Assembly (NCBI GenBank): GCA_031261625.1
Contig: JAISJG010000021.1
Span: forward strand, 1-60,338
DNA length: 60,338 nucleotides
Source: Candidatus Methanoplasma sp.
Lineage (GTDB): Archaea; Thermoplasmatota; Thermoplasmata; Methanomassiliicoccales; Methanomethylophilaceae
Reading direction: 5' to 3'
The position numbers were made by a program, and so were the translations under genes. The notes below the pieces were generated by a model. The model was not told the DNA's origin and did no database searches. It worked only from the letters and a program-made list of their open reading frames with translations. The stretch's first letter is position 1, and every line of letters starts with the position of its first letter. Below, piece by piece: positions 35,718-44,218 of this stretch.

Positions 35718-36241
35718 TTATCAAACTCTCCCAGCCAGCTAACATTGCCTGGCAGATATTTATCGGTATTCCCGTTCGCTATATCTTCGGTAGCATCCGC
35801 AGTGTCGGATACATCGCATGAAGTACAATCTATCTCGAAGACAGGGATATCCGACTCCGATGCCTCGCACAATATCACGTCAAGGATCTCCGCCTGCACA
35901 TTCTCTGTCACTTTCGATCCGCCGTATCCCCTTGCAACCAATCTGTCTGCCAACTCGTCGGGATGACACCTGAGAACGATGATCGCCCTTGAATCGACAC
36001 AGTGCGACAGATGACTGTCTAGGAAAATAATCTCATCCGAACCTCTGAATTCTTCCAATGATTCGTTCAGACCATCTACATCCACGGCGAATGTATCTCT
36101 ATCTTCGTCTTTTTCTCCGAGAAGTCCGTGTGATCTGATGTGTTCGTTGATATCGAGTACCTTGTGCCCTCTTTTTCTCAGCTCTTCGGAAAGGGATGTT
36201 TTTCCTGTCCCCGGTGTTCCTGTTATAGCGATCAGTGCCAT
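35708..36241 (-). CDS. Adenylate kinase AK6 / Fap7-like
   Basis: 177 residues. P-loop GTPGTGKTSLSEEL near the N terminus and the short, lidless NMP fold (FLDSHLSHCVD, LRCHPDELADRL) are those of AK6/Fap7, an ATPase-adenylate kinase in 18S/16S rRNA maturation. The C-terminal 40 residues are acidic. ATG at 36241 matches the family. It lies seven bases after the PfkB gene. Confidence 0.88.
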   Translation of the reverse strand: MALIAITGTPGTGKTSLSEELRKRGHKVLDINEHIRSHGLLGEKDEDRDTFAVDVDGLNESLEEFRGSDEIIFLDSHLSHCVDSRAIIVLRCHPDELADRLVARGYGGSKVTENVQAEILDVILCEASESDIPVFEIDCTSCDVSDTADATEDIANGNTDKYLPGNVSWLGEFDKWF

Positions 36242-36248
36242 TCGACCC

Positions 36249-37166
36249 TCAAAGATACGGTTTTGCACGTTTGAGTACGGAATCCCATGTCGGGATATTG
36301 GTCAACGCTCCCACTTTTTCGACAACGAACGACGATACTGTGGACGCCAGGACCAGGGATTCATTTACGCTGTATTTGTTGTACAGGCCTGCGTAGAATC
36401 CCGCCCGGTAGGCGTCACCGGCTCCTGTGGCATCTTCGAATCCTTCTCCTTTGATGGCGGGGATCCTGAATCCCTCCCCGTTTATCTTTGCGATACTTCC
36501 GGCGGATCCTTCCGTGCGCACGACCAACGGTTTGTCTATTTCGAGTACATCATCCACTCCGATTAATTTTGCAATGACCTTGGCTTCGTATTCATTGCAG
36601 AAAAGAGTGTCCGCGAATTCCAATGCAGTGGAAAGCGACTTGTTGCCCCACAACTTATAGACCTCCTGTGCCGGGTCAACGGATATGCTTTTCGGGAATG
36701 GTCTGATCTCGTCCATCAGGGAAACATAGTACTCCGGATCACCGGTGCAGAAGTGGACGTGCTCCGATTCTTTTGCATACCCAGTGAGTCTGATCCCCAA
36801 CTTACTTGCGCTCCCCTGCGGCCCCTGATGGAAAACGACCTTCTGTTCCAGACGTGAATTGTTGAATACAAGTGCCTGGGATGTCTCCGTTCCGTCGACC
36901 TTCACAAGTTCTTCGGTGTACAATCCCGATGCCGAGATCTCATCGAAATATTCGGACGGGAAATCATCGCCAACGAATGCACATATGGCTGTGGGCACAC
37001 CCAAACGCGATGCGGACACTGCGATGTTCGTCCCGGTACCGCCGAGCGATGTTTTCTTTGTAACGACATCCACAGATTCGTTGAGTTTCGGGAACTCCGC
37101 CAAAGAGATTATCTGATCTATCGTGACATGCCCATAAACGGACAGGAACGGCTTCTTGCCTGGCAT
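36249..37166 (-). CDS. PfkB-family carbohydrate kinase
   Basis: 305 residues. N-terminal SLGGTGTNIAVSASRLG and the C-terminal signature DATGAGDAYRAGF with the catalytic Asp define a ribokinase/PfkB kinase. The substrate (ribose, nucleoside, ADP-dependent sugar) cannot be read. ATG at 37166; the region 37167-37207 separates it from the Fic stop. First gene of the PfkB-AK6-CDP-alcohol run. Confidence 0.87.
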   Translation of the reverse strand: MPGKKPFLSVYGHVTIDQIISLAEFPKLNESVDVVTKKTSLGGTGTNIAVSASRLGVPTAICAFVGDDFPSEYFDEISASGLYTEELVKVDGTETSQALVFNNSRLEQKVVFHQGPQGSASKLGIRLTGYAKESEHVHFCTGDPEYYVSLMDEIRPFPKSISVDPAQEVYKLWGNKSLSTALEFADTLFCNEYEAKVIAKLIGVDDVLEIDKPLVVRTEGSAGSIAKINGEGFRIPAIKGEGFEDATGAGDAYRAGFYAGLYNKYSVNESLVLASTVSSFVVEKVGALTNIPTWDSVLKRAKPYL

Positions 37167-37207
37167 GACATCGGATGCCCTGCAGAGGATATTAAAGATT
37201 GTATGGG

Positions 37208-38512
37208 TCAACCGATTATTATCTCGCCTTTGACTTTCGGAGGTTGCTTCGGTTCGGAGCGGACATACATTATTTTATTCCCTGCAACTCCGTGTTTTAC
37301 TATGAATCCCAGATCTTCTAATTTTATCACATCTGCTCTTGCCGTCGGGTATGATACCTGGTATTTGGATTGGATCGAAGCTATTCCGAATGGATTTCCG
37401 GACAGGGCATCTTTGAGTATCATCTGCTGACGTATATTCAGGCACTGTTGCTCGGATATTTCTTTCTCCACCTTTTTCTGTTCATTTATCTTCTTATCCA
37501 GGTATTTCAGGAATTCACTTAGTGATTCTTCCACGATTTTGATATTATATCTGATAAAGTAAGTTATGTCGTTATCATCTGTTTCTGATAGAACGTAAGC
37601 ATCATCATATTTTCCGCGGTGATTTCCGATCACTCTTGACACCGCCAGATATTCGAAGATACTGTAGCCTTTTCTCAGCATATACCAATAGAACAATGAC
37701 CTTGCAGTCCTGCCGTTTCCGTCCACGAATGGGTGCAGATACGCCACTAAGAAGTGTATTATTACCCCTTTTATCAACGGATGAGTGAAGGTGGCATCAT
37801 CATTGACGTAAACGCACAGTGCATCTACCAGTTTCGGCAGATCCTCATGCGCGGGAGGGGTGTGCGATATCTCTCCTGTGAGCACATTCTGCACAACGAT
37901 ATCGTCTGTATCCCGTAATGCACCCTCATCTTTCCTGTCGTGCAGCGTACCGTGCGTCATTATCCCATGGAGCGTCAGAATAAATTCGGGAGACAGGTCC
38001 TCGTCCTTGTTTTCTTTTATGAATTGCATTCCCTTGTAATTGTTTACAATCATCATCTCGCTTTTATCCTTGGGTTTGCGACCCTCCCTGAGCATGATCT
38101 TTGCGATCTTCCTTGTGGTCGCGGCACCTTCCATTATACTTGATGCTATTGACTCTTCCATCAGTGAACTTACAGAGTAACGTTTTGCATCTTTGGGATC
38201 GATACCGTCGCGCGATAAAAATCCAGCAGCCGATCCGACATCTATTTCGTGAATGGCTTTTTGGAACTCATTTATCATAGAATATCTGATGGATATTCCG
38301 CCGATGTCTATTTCCTCCCGAATTCCTTTTCTGATATCAACCATCAGACTCCATATCGCATCGGGATCTATTCCTTCTGTCTCTCTGTTTCTGACTTCGG
38401 ACCAGTGAAGATACTTTTTATTGAACTCGGAAGCCAGGATCAATCCTCTTTCCAAATCTCTTTCCAAAAAATCCGTAAACTGCTTTACTGGAGGATTTCT
38501 TGGAGTTTTCAT
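37208..38512 (-). CDS. Fic-domain AMP transferase (class II) with winged helix
   Basis: 434 residues. HPFVDGNGRTAR at residues 260-271 is the Fic active site that transfers AMP from ATP to hydroxyl side chains. S124-x3-E128-G129 (SSIMEG) fits the inhibitory helix motif (S/T)xxxE(G/N), here N-terminal of the Fic core, so class II. The C-terminal 70 residues look like a winged helix for DNA binding. Flanked upstream by two large palindromes and AT-rich DNA, suggesting acquisition and self-regulation. Its target is unknown. Confidence 0.9.
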   Translation of the reverse strand: MKTPRNPPVKQFTDFLERDLERGLILASEFNKKYLHWSEVRNRETEGIDPDAIWSLMVDIRKGIREEIDIGGISIRYSMINEFQKAIHEIDVGSAAGFLSRDGIDPKDAKRYSVSSLMEESIASSIMEGAATTRKIAKIMLREGRKPKDKSEMMIVNNYKGMQFIKENKDEDLSPEFILTLHGIMTHGTLHDRKDEGALRDTDDIVVQNVLTGEISHTPPAHEDLPKLVDALCVYVNDDATFTHPLIKGVIIHFLVAYLHPFVDGNGRTARSLFYWYMLRKGYSIFEYLAVSRVIGNHRGKYDDAYVLSETDDNDITYFIRYNIKIVEESLSEFLKYLDKKINEQKKVEKEISEQQCLNIRQQMILKDALSGNPFGIASIQSKYQVSYPTARADVIKLEDLGFIVKHGVAGNKIMYVRSEPKQPPKVKGEIIIG

Positions 38513-38529
38513 GCTCCGTACGATCGTAT

Positions 38530-38541
38530 ATTTTCTATTTA
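38530..38541 (-). promoter_or_regulatory. TATA box of the Fic gene
   Basis: Minus-strand CTTTTAAATAGAAA about 25 bases before the ATG at 38512, with no ribosome binding site at a normal distance: predicted leaderless. Confidence 0.45.
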
Positions 38542-38589
38542 AAAGTCTTTATAATTTTATAGAAATTTATAGTAATTATAAAGACTTTT
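38541..38589. repeat. Palindromic repeat 1 upstream of Fic gene
   Basis: Arms AAAAGTCTTTATAATT and AATTATAAAGACTTTT, 16 bases each and perfect, around a 17-base AT-rich centre. It abuts the TATA box. A second copy lies 95 bases upstream. Confidence 0.7.
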
Positions 38590-38636
38590 TTCATTAAAAT
38601 GTATTATTATATACATTACATCAAAAATATGTGTAT

Positions 38637-38683
38637 AAAGTCTTTATAATTTTATAGTAATTTATAGTAATTATAAAGACTTT
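38637..38683. repeat. Palindromic repeat 2 upstream of Fic gene
   Basis: Arms AAAGTCTTTATAATT and AATTATAAAGACTTT, 15 bases, centre as in repeat 1 with one difference. It ends 14 bases before the GT4 stop, so it could also end transcription of that gene. Confidence 0.7.
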
Positions 38684-38696
38684 CATAAACGCCGGA

Positions 38697-39833
38697 TTAC
38701 TTTCCGAACTTGTCCACGACCTGTTCGTAGACTTCTGTCAGCTTCTTCCCGACCGTTTCCATGGAGTATGTTTCAGCGGTTTTCCTTGCGTTATCCGACA
38801 GAGTACCTTTGCTTTCCAGACAGTTCACGATCGCTTCCGCACATCCCTCCGGCGTATCACCGAAGAAATACCCGTTATATCCTTCCGTCACAACATCAAG
38901 GAAGGCCCTTCCGTCGGAACATGCCGCCGGAAGGCCGCATGCCATCGCTTCTGCTATAGTCAACCCCTGGGTTTCGAATCTTGACGCCGATACGACGACA
39001 TCCGATACGGCATAATGCAGCGCCAACTCATCATCCGGAACAAATCCCGTGAACACCACGCGGTCATTGAGCCCTTCCGTTTCTGCGATCTCTTTCATCT
39101 CATCGAGTGCGGGGCCTTTTCCGACCACCATCAGCCTGACATCGTCGGGAAGATACTTCACAGATCTTATCACCGTGTCGATATTCTTCTCGTAGGACAC
39201 TCTGCCAACATGGATGATGACACGCTTATCGTTCAATGAATATCTCTTTCTTATCTCCGATCCGTCTAAGCCCCTGCGGAACCTGTGGACATCGATACCG
39301 ATGGGGATTACTTCCGTCCTCTTTGTGCGCACTCTGTTCTCTTCGAACTCAGCGATCGTGGATTCTGTCAGCGCGATGATGCAGTGAGGCCTTTTGAGGT
39401 AGTTCCTCATGTATATCCAGGCAAGCCTGGATTGCAGTTCCATCGGCAGAGGTAACGGAGAGTAGTATTCCATCGTATCCACAACGTTGGTGACATAAGT
39501 CATCACCGTGGGTATCTTCAGGGTACGTGCTGATATCAGGGCCTTCAGAGCCATGAACGTCACACCGTAGATATGTATCACATCCACATCAAGGGCCTTG
39601 ATCCTCTCTATCTTGTTCGACGGGAAGATAGGGAGGAAATATTCGGGATATTTCTTGAATTTCTTTGCGGGGAAGTATATCACTCCCTCTTCCCTGTCGG
39701 CTTCCCCGGGATCCGGCGCGATGACGAACACCGTATGACCCAGATCCTCCAATGCCTTTCTTAAAGTAATGACCGCGGTAACGACGCCGTCCCTTGTGGG
39801 AAGGTAGCTGTCCGTGATCATCGCGATCCTCAT
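38697..39833 (-). CDS. Glycosyltransferase family 4 (diglucosyl-diacylglycerol/mannosyl type)
   Basis: 378 residues. MRIAMITDSYLPTRDGVVTAV at the N terminus, donor site VGRVSYEKNIDTVIRSV, and SRFETQGLTIAEAMACGLP (E-x7-E) are typical of GT4 enzymes that glycosylate phospholipids or polyprenyl lipids. The ATG overlaps the ahcY stop by four bases (ATGA). It lies away from the main glycan region; the acceptor is unknown. Confidence 0.88.
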   Translation of the reverse strand: MRIAMITDSYLPTRDGVVTAVITLRKALEDLGHTVFVIAPDPGEADREEGVIYFPAKKFKKYPEYFLPIFPSNKIERIKALDVDVIHIYGVTFMALKALISARTLKIPTVMTYVTNVVDTMEYYSPLPLPMELQSRLAWIYMRNYLKRPHCIIALTESTIAEFEENRVRTKRTEVIPIGIDVHRFRRGLDGSEIRKRYSLNDKRVIIHVGRVSYEKNIDTVIRSVKYLPDDVRLMVVGKGPALDEMKEIAETEGLNDRVVFTGFVPDDELALHYAVSDVVVSASRFETQGLTIAEAMACGLPAACSDGRAFLDVVTEGYNGYFFGDTPEGCAEAIVNCLESKGTLSDNARKTAETYSMETVGKKLTEVYEQVVDKFGK

Positions 39834-41068
39834 GTGCCCTCTTCCCATCCGGAAATGTATTTCTTCTGTTCTTCGGTGAGCGTGTCTATCTGCACACCTA
39901 ACGATCCCAGTTTTATGTTGGCTATCTCGATGTCTATCCTTTCCGGAAGGTCGTACACACGGTCATCCATGCGGTCGTAATTCTTAGTAAGATACTCGAT
40001 ACCCAGTGCCTGTGCGGCGAAGCTGGTGTCCATGATCTCCGCAGGGTGTCCCTGTCCTGCCGCCAGGTTCATAAGGCGTCCGTCTGCGATGAGATATATC
40101 CTGCGGCCGTCCTTTGTTGTGTACTCGTCTATGTATTCGCGTACTTTGGACACCGATCCGGACACGGAGAGAAGATCGACCTTGCTGATCTCGTTGTCGA
40201 AATGACCCGCATTGCCGAGAAGACATCCGTCTTTCATGACCTCGAGATGTTCTTTGCTGATGACGTCCTTGCACCCGGTGACCGTGAGGACTATGTCTGC
40301 GATCTTCACCGCATCCACCATTCTCATCACTTCGAACCCGTCCATCTTCGCTTCGATCGCCTTTACCGGGTCGATCTCCGTAACGATTACGGATGCCCCG
40401 AGACCTTTGGCTCTCATTGCGATTCCTTTTCCGCACCATCCGTATCCGGCCACGACCAGGCGCTTCCCTGCGACAATGAGATTCGTGGCGTTCATCCACC
40501 CGTCGAATGCCGATTGCCCTGTTCCGTATCTGTTATCGAAAAGGAACTTCATCTTAGCGTCATTCACCGATAGGACGGGGAATTCCAGTTTACCGTCCCT
40601 GGCCATTGATTTCAGACGTACCACTCCGGTGGTGGTCTCCTCGTTCGCTCCTTTGATATTACCCAGCACGTCCCTGCGGGATGTGTGCGCCATGGTAATA
40701 AGATCTGCGCCGTCGTCGATGATAAAGTCCGGCGCAAGGTTCAGGACACTGTTCAGATTCGTATAATACTCGTCCTGGGTCTCGCCTTTTTTTGCATAGA
40801 CATCTAGACCGTACTCTTCTCTGAGGGCCAATGCGACCGAGTCATCGGTAGAAAGCGGATTGCAACTGGCAAGACGTATTTTCGCGCCGGCATTGGCAAG
40901 TACGATGGCAAGAATGCCTGTTTTCGCTTCGGTGTGGAGTGCCATTCCTATCTTGATCCCTGCAAGCGGTTTATCCCTGCTGAATCTTTCGTCTATGCTC
41001 CTCATGACCGGCATGTGGTCATACGCCCATTTCAGCCTGAGGCTGCCCTTTTTCAGTAATTCATCCAT
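39830..41068 (-). CDS. ahcY: S-adenosylhomocysteine (or S-inosylhomocysteine) hydrolase
   Basis: 412 residues. Removes S-adenosylhomocysteine left by methyltransferases, using NAD. ALHTEAKTGILAIVLANAGA, then VLSVNDAKMKFLFDN and the NAD motif VAGYGWCGKG are diagnostic, with GNAGHFDNEI near residue 290. Some methanogens use the inosyl form; sequence alone does not decide. The ATG overlaps the phosphopantothenate synthetase stop by one base. The C-terminal HYRY tail of eukaryal enzymes is absent, as is usual in archaea. Confidence 0.92.
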   Translation of the reverse strand: MDELLKKGSLRLKWAYDHMPVMRSIDERFSRDKPLAGIKIGMALHTEAKTGILAIVLANAGAKIRLASCNPLSTDDSVALALREEYGLDVYAKKGETQDEYYTNLNSVLNLAPDFIIDDGADLITMAHTSRRDVLGNIKGANEETTTGVVRLKSMARDGKLEFPVLSVNDAKMKFLFDNRYGTGQSAFDGWMNATNLIVAGKRLVVAGYGWCGKGIAMRAKGLGASVIVTEIDPVKAIEAKMDGFEVMRMVDAVKIADIVLTVTGCKDVISKEHLEVMKDGCLLGNAGHFDNEISKVDLLSVSGSVSKVREYIDEYTTKDGRRIYLIADGRLMNLAAGQGHPAEIMDTSFAAQALGIEYLTKNYDRMDDRVYDLPERIDIEIANIKLGSLGVQIDTLTEEQKKYISGWEEGT

Positions 41069-41823
41069 TATATTCCTCCTTCGGAACCTTCTCTGAGCGA
41101 TGTGCATATCGCTTCTATAACGGCCCTGCGGTTATCTTCGTTGGAAAAACCGCTTATGATCTGTTCTATCTCGTCATCCTTTCCTCTCAATTCCCTGACG
41201 AAACGGATGATGTTCTCCAATGCACGCGTCATCTCGTCCGAGATCGAAACGCTTGCTGTCTTAGATGTTCTGGATAACGGATTGAGGTCTATGGAGATCA
41301 CGATCTTTCCCATATCCGCGAGGGCCTTAGCGCGGTCGCCGTCCTCGATCGGTACCAGAATTACGTCGGAATCGAATATGCCCTCTTTGGTGCATAACGC
41401 CCGGTCCGACGTCAACTGCGGGATCCTTGCGTCCGGATCGCGTCCCAGAACGTTCTCCGCTCCGTTATCCTCCATGTACGATATCAGTAACGCCATCCTC
41501 TTCTCGGTACGGTGGAAAATATTGACCTCCACTTTCGCCGGTATCTCCTTGGCCAAGAGTATCAAATTCTCCGGGTCCAAGGCCGCAGCGTTGCCGTTGA
41601 CGCACACCACCGGATTCTTTGCCCTCAGAAGGAACGCCGCTGCAGCCCTCTCGGCATCCAAAGACGGTTCAAGAGTGCGTTCGCCCATCAGATAGTCGAA
41701 AGCCTCCCCTCTGCCGTGGGATATCAGTCCCGTTGGGGTCACCAATCCTCTATCCACAAGTTCGGACAGATGTTCCCTGACCATCAGGGACCTGTATCTG
41801 GGATGGTCTTTCGGTACGTTCAC
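41068..41823 (-). CDS. 4-phosphopantoate--beta-alanine ligase (archaeal phosphopantothenate synthetase)
   Basis: 251 residues beginning with PKDHPRYRSLMVREHL and GLVTPTGLISHGRGEAFDYLMGE, the DUF137 signature. It joins 4-phosphopantoate and beta-alanine with ATP in the archaeal CoA pathway. It is complete. Divergent from trmJ over 45 bases with a TATA-like GATATAGATTTATG. Confidence 0.9.
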   Translation of the reverse strand: MNVPKDHPRYRSLMVREHLSELVDRGLVTPTGLISHGRGEAFDYLMGERTLEPSLDAERAAAAFLLRAKNPVVCVNGNAAALDPENLILLAKEIPAKVEVNIFHRTEKRMALLISYMEDNGAENVLGRDPDARIPQLTSDRALCTKEGIFDSDVILVPIEDGDRAKALADMGKIVISIDLNPLSRTSKTASVSISDEMTRALENIIRFVRELRGKDDEIEQIISGFSNEDNRRAVIEAICTSLREGSEGGI

Positions 41824-41868
41824 ACGCTTGTATGAAAGTTGATATAGATTTATGTTTTCACTGATTCG

Positions 41869-42582
41869 ATGCCCGATCTACGTATAATCCTTGTTGGTCC
41901 TAAGTTCGAAGGGAATGTCGGAGCCGTTGCCAGGTCCATGGCCAACTTCGGTGTGGATGAGCTCTATCTTGTGGATCCGTGCGAGATCGGGGATGACGGA
42001 TACCGTCGCGCAAAGCACGGGAACTTCATTCTCGACAATGCTGTGAAAGTTGATTCCCTGGAGGAAGCCCTCGAAGGATGCTTCCTTGCCGTCGGTACAA
42101 GCGGGATAACCACCAAGGGTGACAGGAACTACACCCGCATCCCTGTGGCCGTAAGGGAATTCGCCCAATATGCCAGAGGATATGAGGAGAAAATAGCTCT
42201 GATATTCGGAAGAGAGGACACCGGCCTTTATCAGGAGGAACTCAACGAATGTGACGTCCTTATCAGTGTACCCACAAGTGAGGAGTATCCCATACTGAAT
42301 CTTTCGCATGCCGCTACAATCGTATTATACGAAATGTTCCAGGCAGATAAAGAACTCAGACGCGCAGAACCAGCCGACCGTCATGAGAAGGAGTTTATGT
42401 TCGACTTCTTCGAGAACCTTCTCGATGCCGTCGGATATCCGGAAAACCGCAAAAGCGACACCATCGTGATGTTCAGAAGGATGATGGGGCGCTCCATACC
42501 GACCAAGTATGAGTACAACACGATGATGGGGATACTCGGGGATGCGGTCAAGATAATAAAGAACGGTAAGACATGGGAATGA
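41869..42582 (+). CDS. TrmJ-like tRNA 2'-O-methyltransferase (SPOUT)
   Basis: 237 residues. SPOUT fold: LVGPKFEGNVGAVARSMANFG at the N terminus and the AdoMet knot IFGREDTGLYQEEL, SEEYPILNLSHAATIVLYEM. It methylates the ribose of nucleotide 32 in tRNAs in related archaea. Its C-terminal extension (residues 165-237) is the usual TrmJ helix. Its 3' end overlaps the FtsZ-like gene by 35 bases on the opposite strand. Confidence 0.9.
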   Translation: MPDLRIILVGPKFEGNVGAVARSMANFGVDELYLVDPCEIGDDGYRRAKHGNFILDNAVKVDSLEEALEGCFLAVGTSGITTKGDRNYTRIPVAVREFAQYARGYEEKIALIFGREDTGLYQEELNECDVLISVPTSEEYPILNLSHAATIVLYEMFQADKELRRAEPADRHEKEFMFDFFENLLDAVGYPENRKSDTIVMFRRMMGRSIPTKYEYNTMMGILGDAVKIIKNGKTWE

Positions 42583-43378
42583 ACAGCAGCATACCTTCTC
42601 TGTCGCCGCTGCCTGCGACGGTATCCGGTATTATCCCGGTCTTGTCGCCGATGGCTTTGACCACGGCCTCTTCGTCCCCCTCCGAGAGTTTTCCATCCGT
42701 GGATACTATTATCTTCCCATAATTCGGATCGGTATCGAACATGCTTTTTTCCATCGCATCGTTGACCGCCCTGACCGGATCAAGATCCGCGGAATAAGCG
42801 ACGGTGTATACCTTCTCGATCAAGAGACTGAAAAACGGACCGTTGAGCATCTCATCGCATCTGACGATCGCTTCCATCATGATGTCGTTGGCCGTTGATA
42901 TGGCGGCACTTATCTGCATATCGCCGAGCTCCAGGATCCTTCCGATATCCAGCAGGATCGTACGGTCCGACAAACGGATGATCTCTTTCATCTGGGTCAT
43001 TGCTTTTTCCCTTCTTGCGGTTTCAAAAGGCATGGGTATACTGACCACCGAGATCAGTCTGATCCCATATTCTTTGGCACATTCCGCTATGACAGGTATC
43101 ACTCCCGATCCCGTGCCTCCGCCGAGGCCCGCGGTCACAATGACATCGGTATAACCATTAAGGTATCTCTTGATGTCTTCCTTATAATCAGAGGCGAGCG
43201 CCCATCCGAGATCACGGTCGCCCATGCATCCCGGAACATTGCCGCTTGCCAACGCGATGGTGGACTCCGAGCCGCTTGCCCCGGTATTTATGGTTATGAC
43301 TCTATGCTTATGCGGATTGATGTAAGAAACTGTATTACAGCCTCCCCCGCCGCATCCGAAGACCACTGCACGGCGCAT
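42548..43378 (-). CDS. Short FtsZ/tubulin-like GTPase
   Basis: 276 residues, about 100 fewer than standard FtsZ. FGCGGGGCNTVSYI (T1), NTGASGSES region (T3) and AGLGGGTGSGVIPVIAE (T4 G-box) show a tubulin-fold GTP site. The synergy loop T7 is not standard: the best candidate SADLDPVR keeps only one acid at the NxDxxD positions, so GTP hydrolysis on assembly may be reduced. There is no C-terminal tail for FtsA/SepF binding. It starts directly after the RHH gene. Likely a paralogue or specialised filament, inference. Confidence 0.75.
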   Translation of the reverse strand: MRRAVVFGCGGGGCNTVSYINPHKHRVITINTGASGSESTIALASGNVPGCMGDRDLGWALASDYKEDIKRYLNGYTDVIVTAGLGGGTGSGVIPVIAECAKEYGIRLISVVSIPMPFETARREKAMTQMKEIIRLSDRTILLDIGRILELGDMQISAAISTANDIMMEAIVRCDEMLNGPFFSLLIEKVYTVAYSADLDPVRAVNDAMEKSMFDTDPNYGKIIVSTDGKLSEGDEEAVVKAIGDKTGIIPDTVAGSGDREGMLLFIPMSYRSLLS

Positions 43379-43672
43379 TCAGTCCCCCGACCCCAATCTT
43401 GACCTGACGTATTCGGTGACCGCTTTTTTGACGGCTTCGTCCATTGTGACCGATCCGTCGCCCATCAGGTCCTCCATTCTGACCTTGTCCTCTTTCTGAC
43501 GGTTGATAACTATCTGGGACCTCTGTTCGGGTGTGAATTCCGAATCGACGAATCTCCTGACCGCTTCCTGCACTGCCTCCTGGAGGCTGGAGAACTCGCC
43601 TCTGTCGACCAACGATTGCAGGACTGCAATAGTATCATCGGTCAAACGGGCGGTTACCTTCTCGACGGCCAT
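43379..43672 (-). CDS. Ribbon-helix-helix domain protein
   Basis: 97 residues from MAVEKVTARLTDDTIAVLQ; an RHH fold in residues 2-50 and a second helical pair near the C terminus (VTMDEAVKKAVTEYVRSR), which might be a degenerate second RHH. Acts as DNA-binding regulator or as partner of the FtsZ-like protein. Its stop abuts the FtsZ-like ATG with no gap, so they are coupled. ATG at 43672; a longer start has no support. Confidence 0.8.
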   Translation of the reverse strand: MAVEKVTARLTDDTIAVLQSLVDRGEFSSLQEAVQEAVRRFVDSEFTPEQRSQIVINRQKEDKVRMEDLMGDGSVTMDEAVKKAVTEYVRSRLGSGD

Positions 43673-43895
43673 ATTAATCACCCGGTGATGCACGCGGTGG
43701 GATAAAAACGTGCTCTTTTTAACTCTATTACTACGGTGTCGGATGACTATGATTTATTTTGACAATTTACATGCGGATGTGTTCGGAATTGTTAAAAATG
43801 ACCGTAAACCTAGTCCGATTCTGTTCATTTTCTTGAAAACTTATAAAAAGTAATGAATTTAAGAGGTTTGTGTTGTTGTTAACCAACTTCCGTGT
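43673..43895. other. Intergenic stretch of 223 bases
   Basis: Between the L12 stop and the RHH start. It contains the RHH promoter (TTTTTATCC and TAAAAAGAG near 43700-43725, minus strand) and AT-rich DNA. No gene or RNA seen. Confidence 0.5.
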
Positions 43896-44204
43896 TCATC
43901 CGAACAAGGCGCTGAGACCTGCTGCTGCGTCTTCTTCACTGACTGCTGCTTCCTCGACAACTTCCGGTTTGGCTGCTGCTGCGGGTGCGGCTGCTGCTGC
44001 TGCGGGTGCTGCGGGTGCGGCTGCGACGGAGGCTGCCGATGCGATAGCCTCTTTGATGTCGACTCCCTCGAGTGAAGAGATGAGTGCTTTGATCTTACCT
44101 GCGTCAACACTTACACCTGCTGCAGTGAGGATTCCTTTTACGGCGTCCTCAGTGATGTCTTTTCCAGCAGAGTAGAGCACTAATGCACTGTAGATGTATT
44201 CCAT
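43896..44204 (-). CDS. rpl12: Ribosomal protein L12 (P1)
   Basis: 102 residues. Archaeal stalk protein: [15 protein letters not shown], an Ala/Pro-rich hinge (about residues 58-80) and the acidic C-terminal [13 protein letters not shown] that binds translation GTPases. It shares that tail with L10. AGGAGATGA precedes the ATG. Last gene of L1-L10-L12. Confidence 0.97.
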   Translation of the reverse strand: MEYIYSALVLYSAGKDITEDAVKGILTAAGVSVDAGKIKALISSLEGVDIKEAIASAASVAAAPAAPAAAAAAPAAAAKPEVVEEAAVSEEDAAAGLSALFG

Positions 44205-44218
44205 TTATTTCATCTCCT

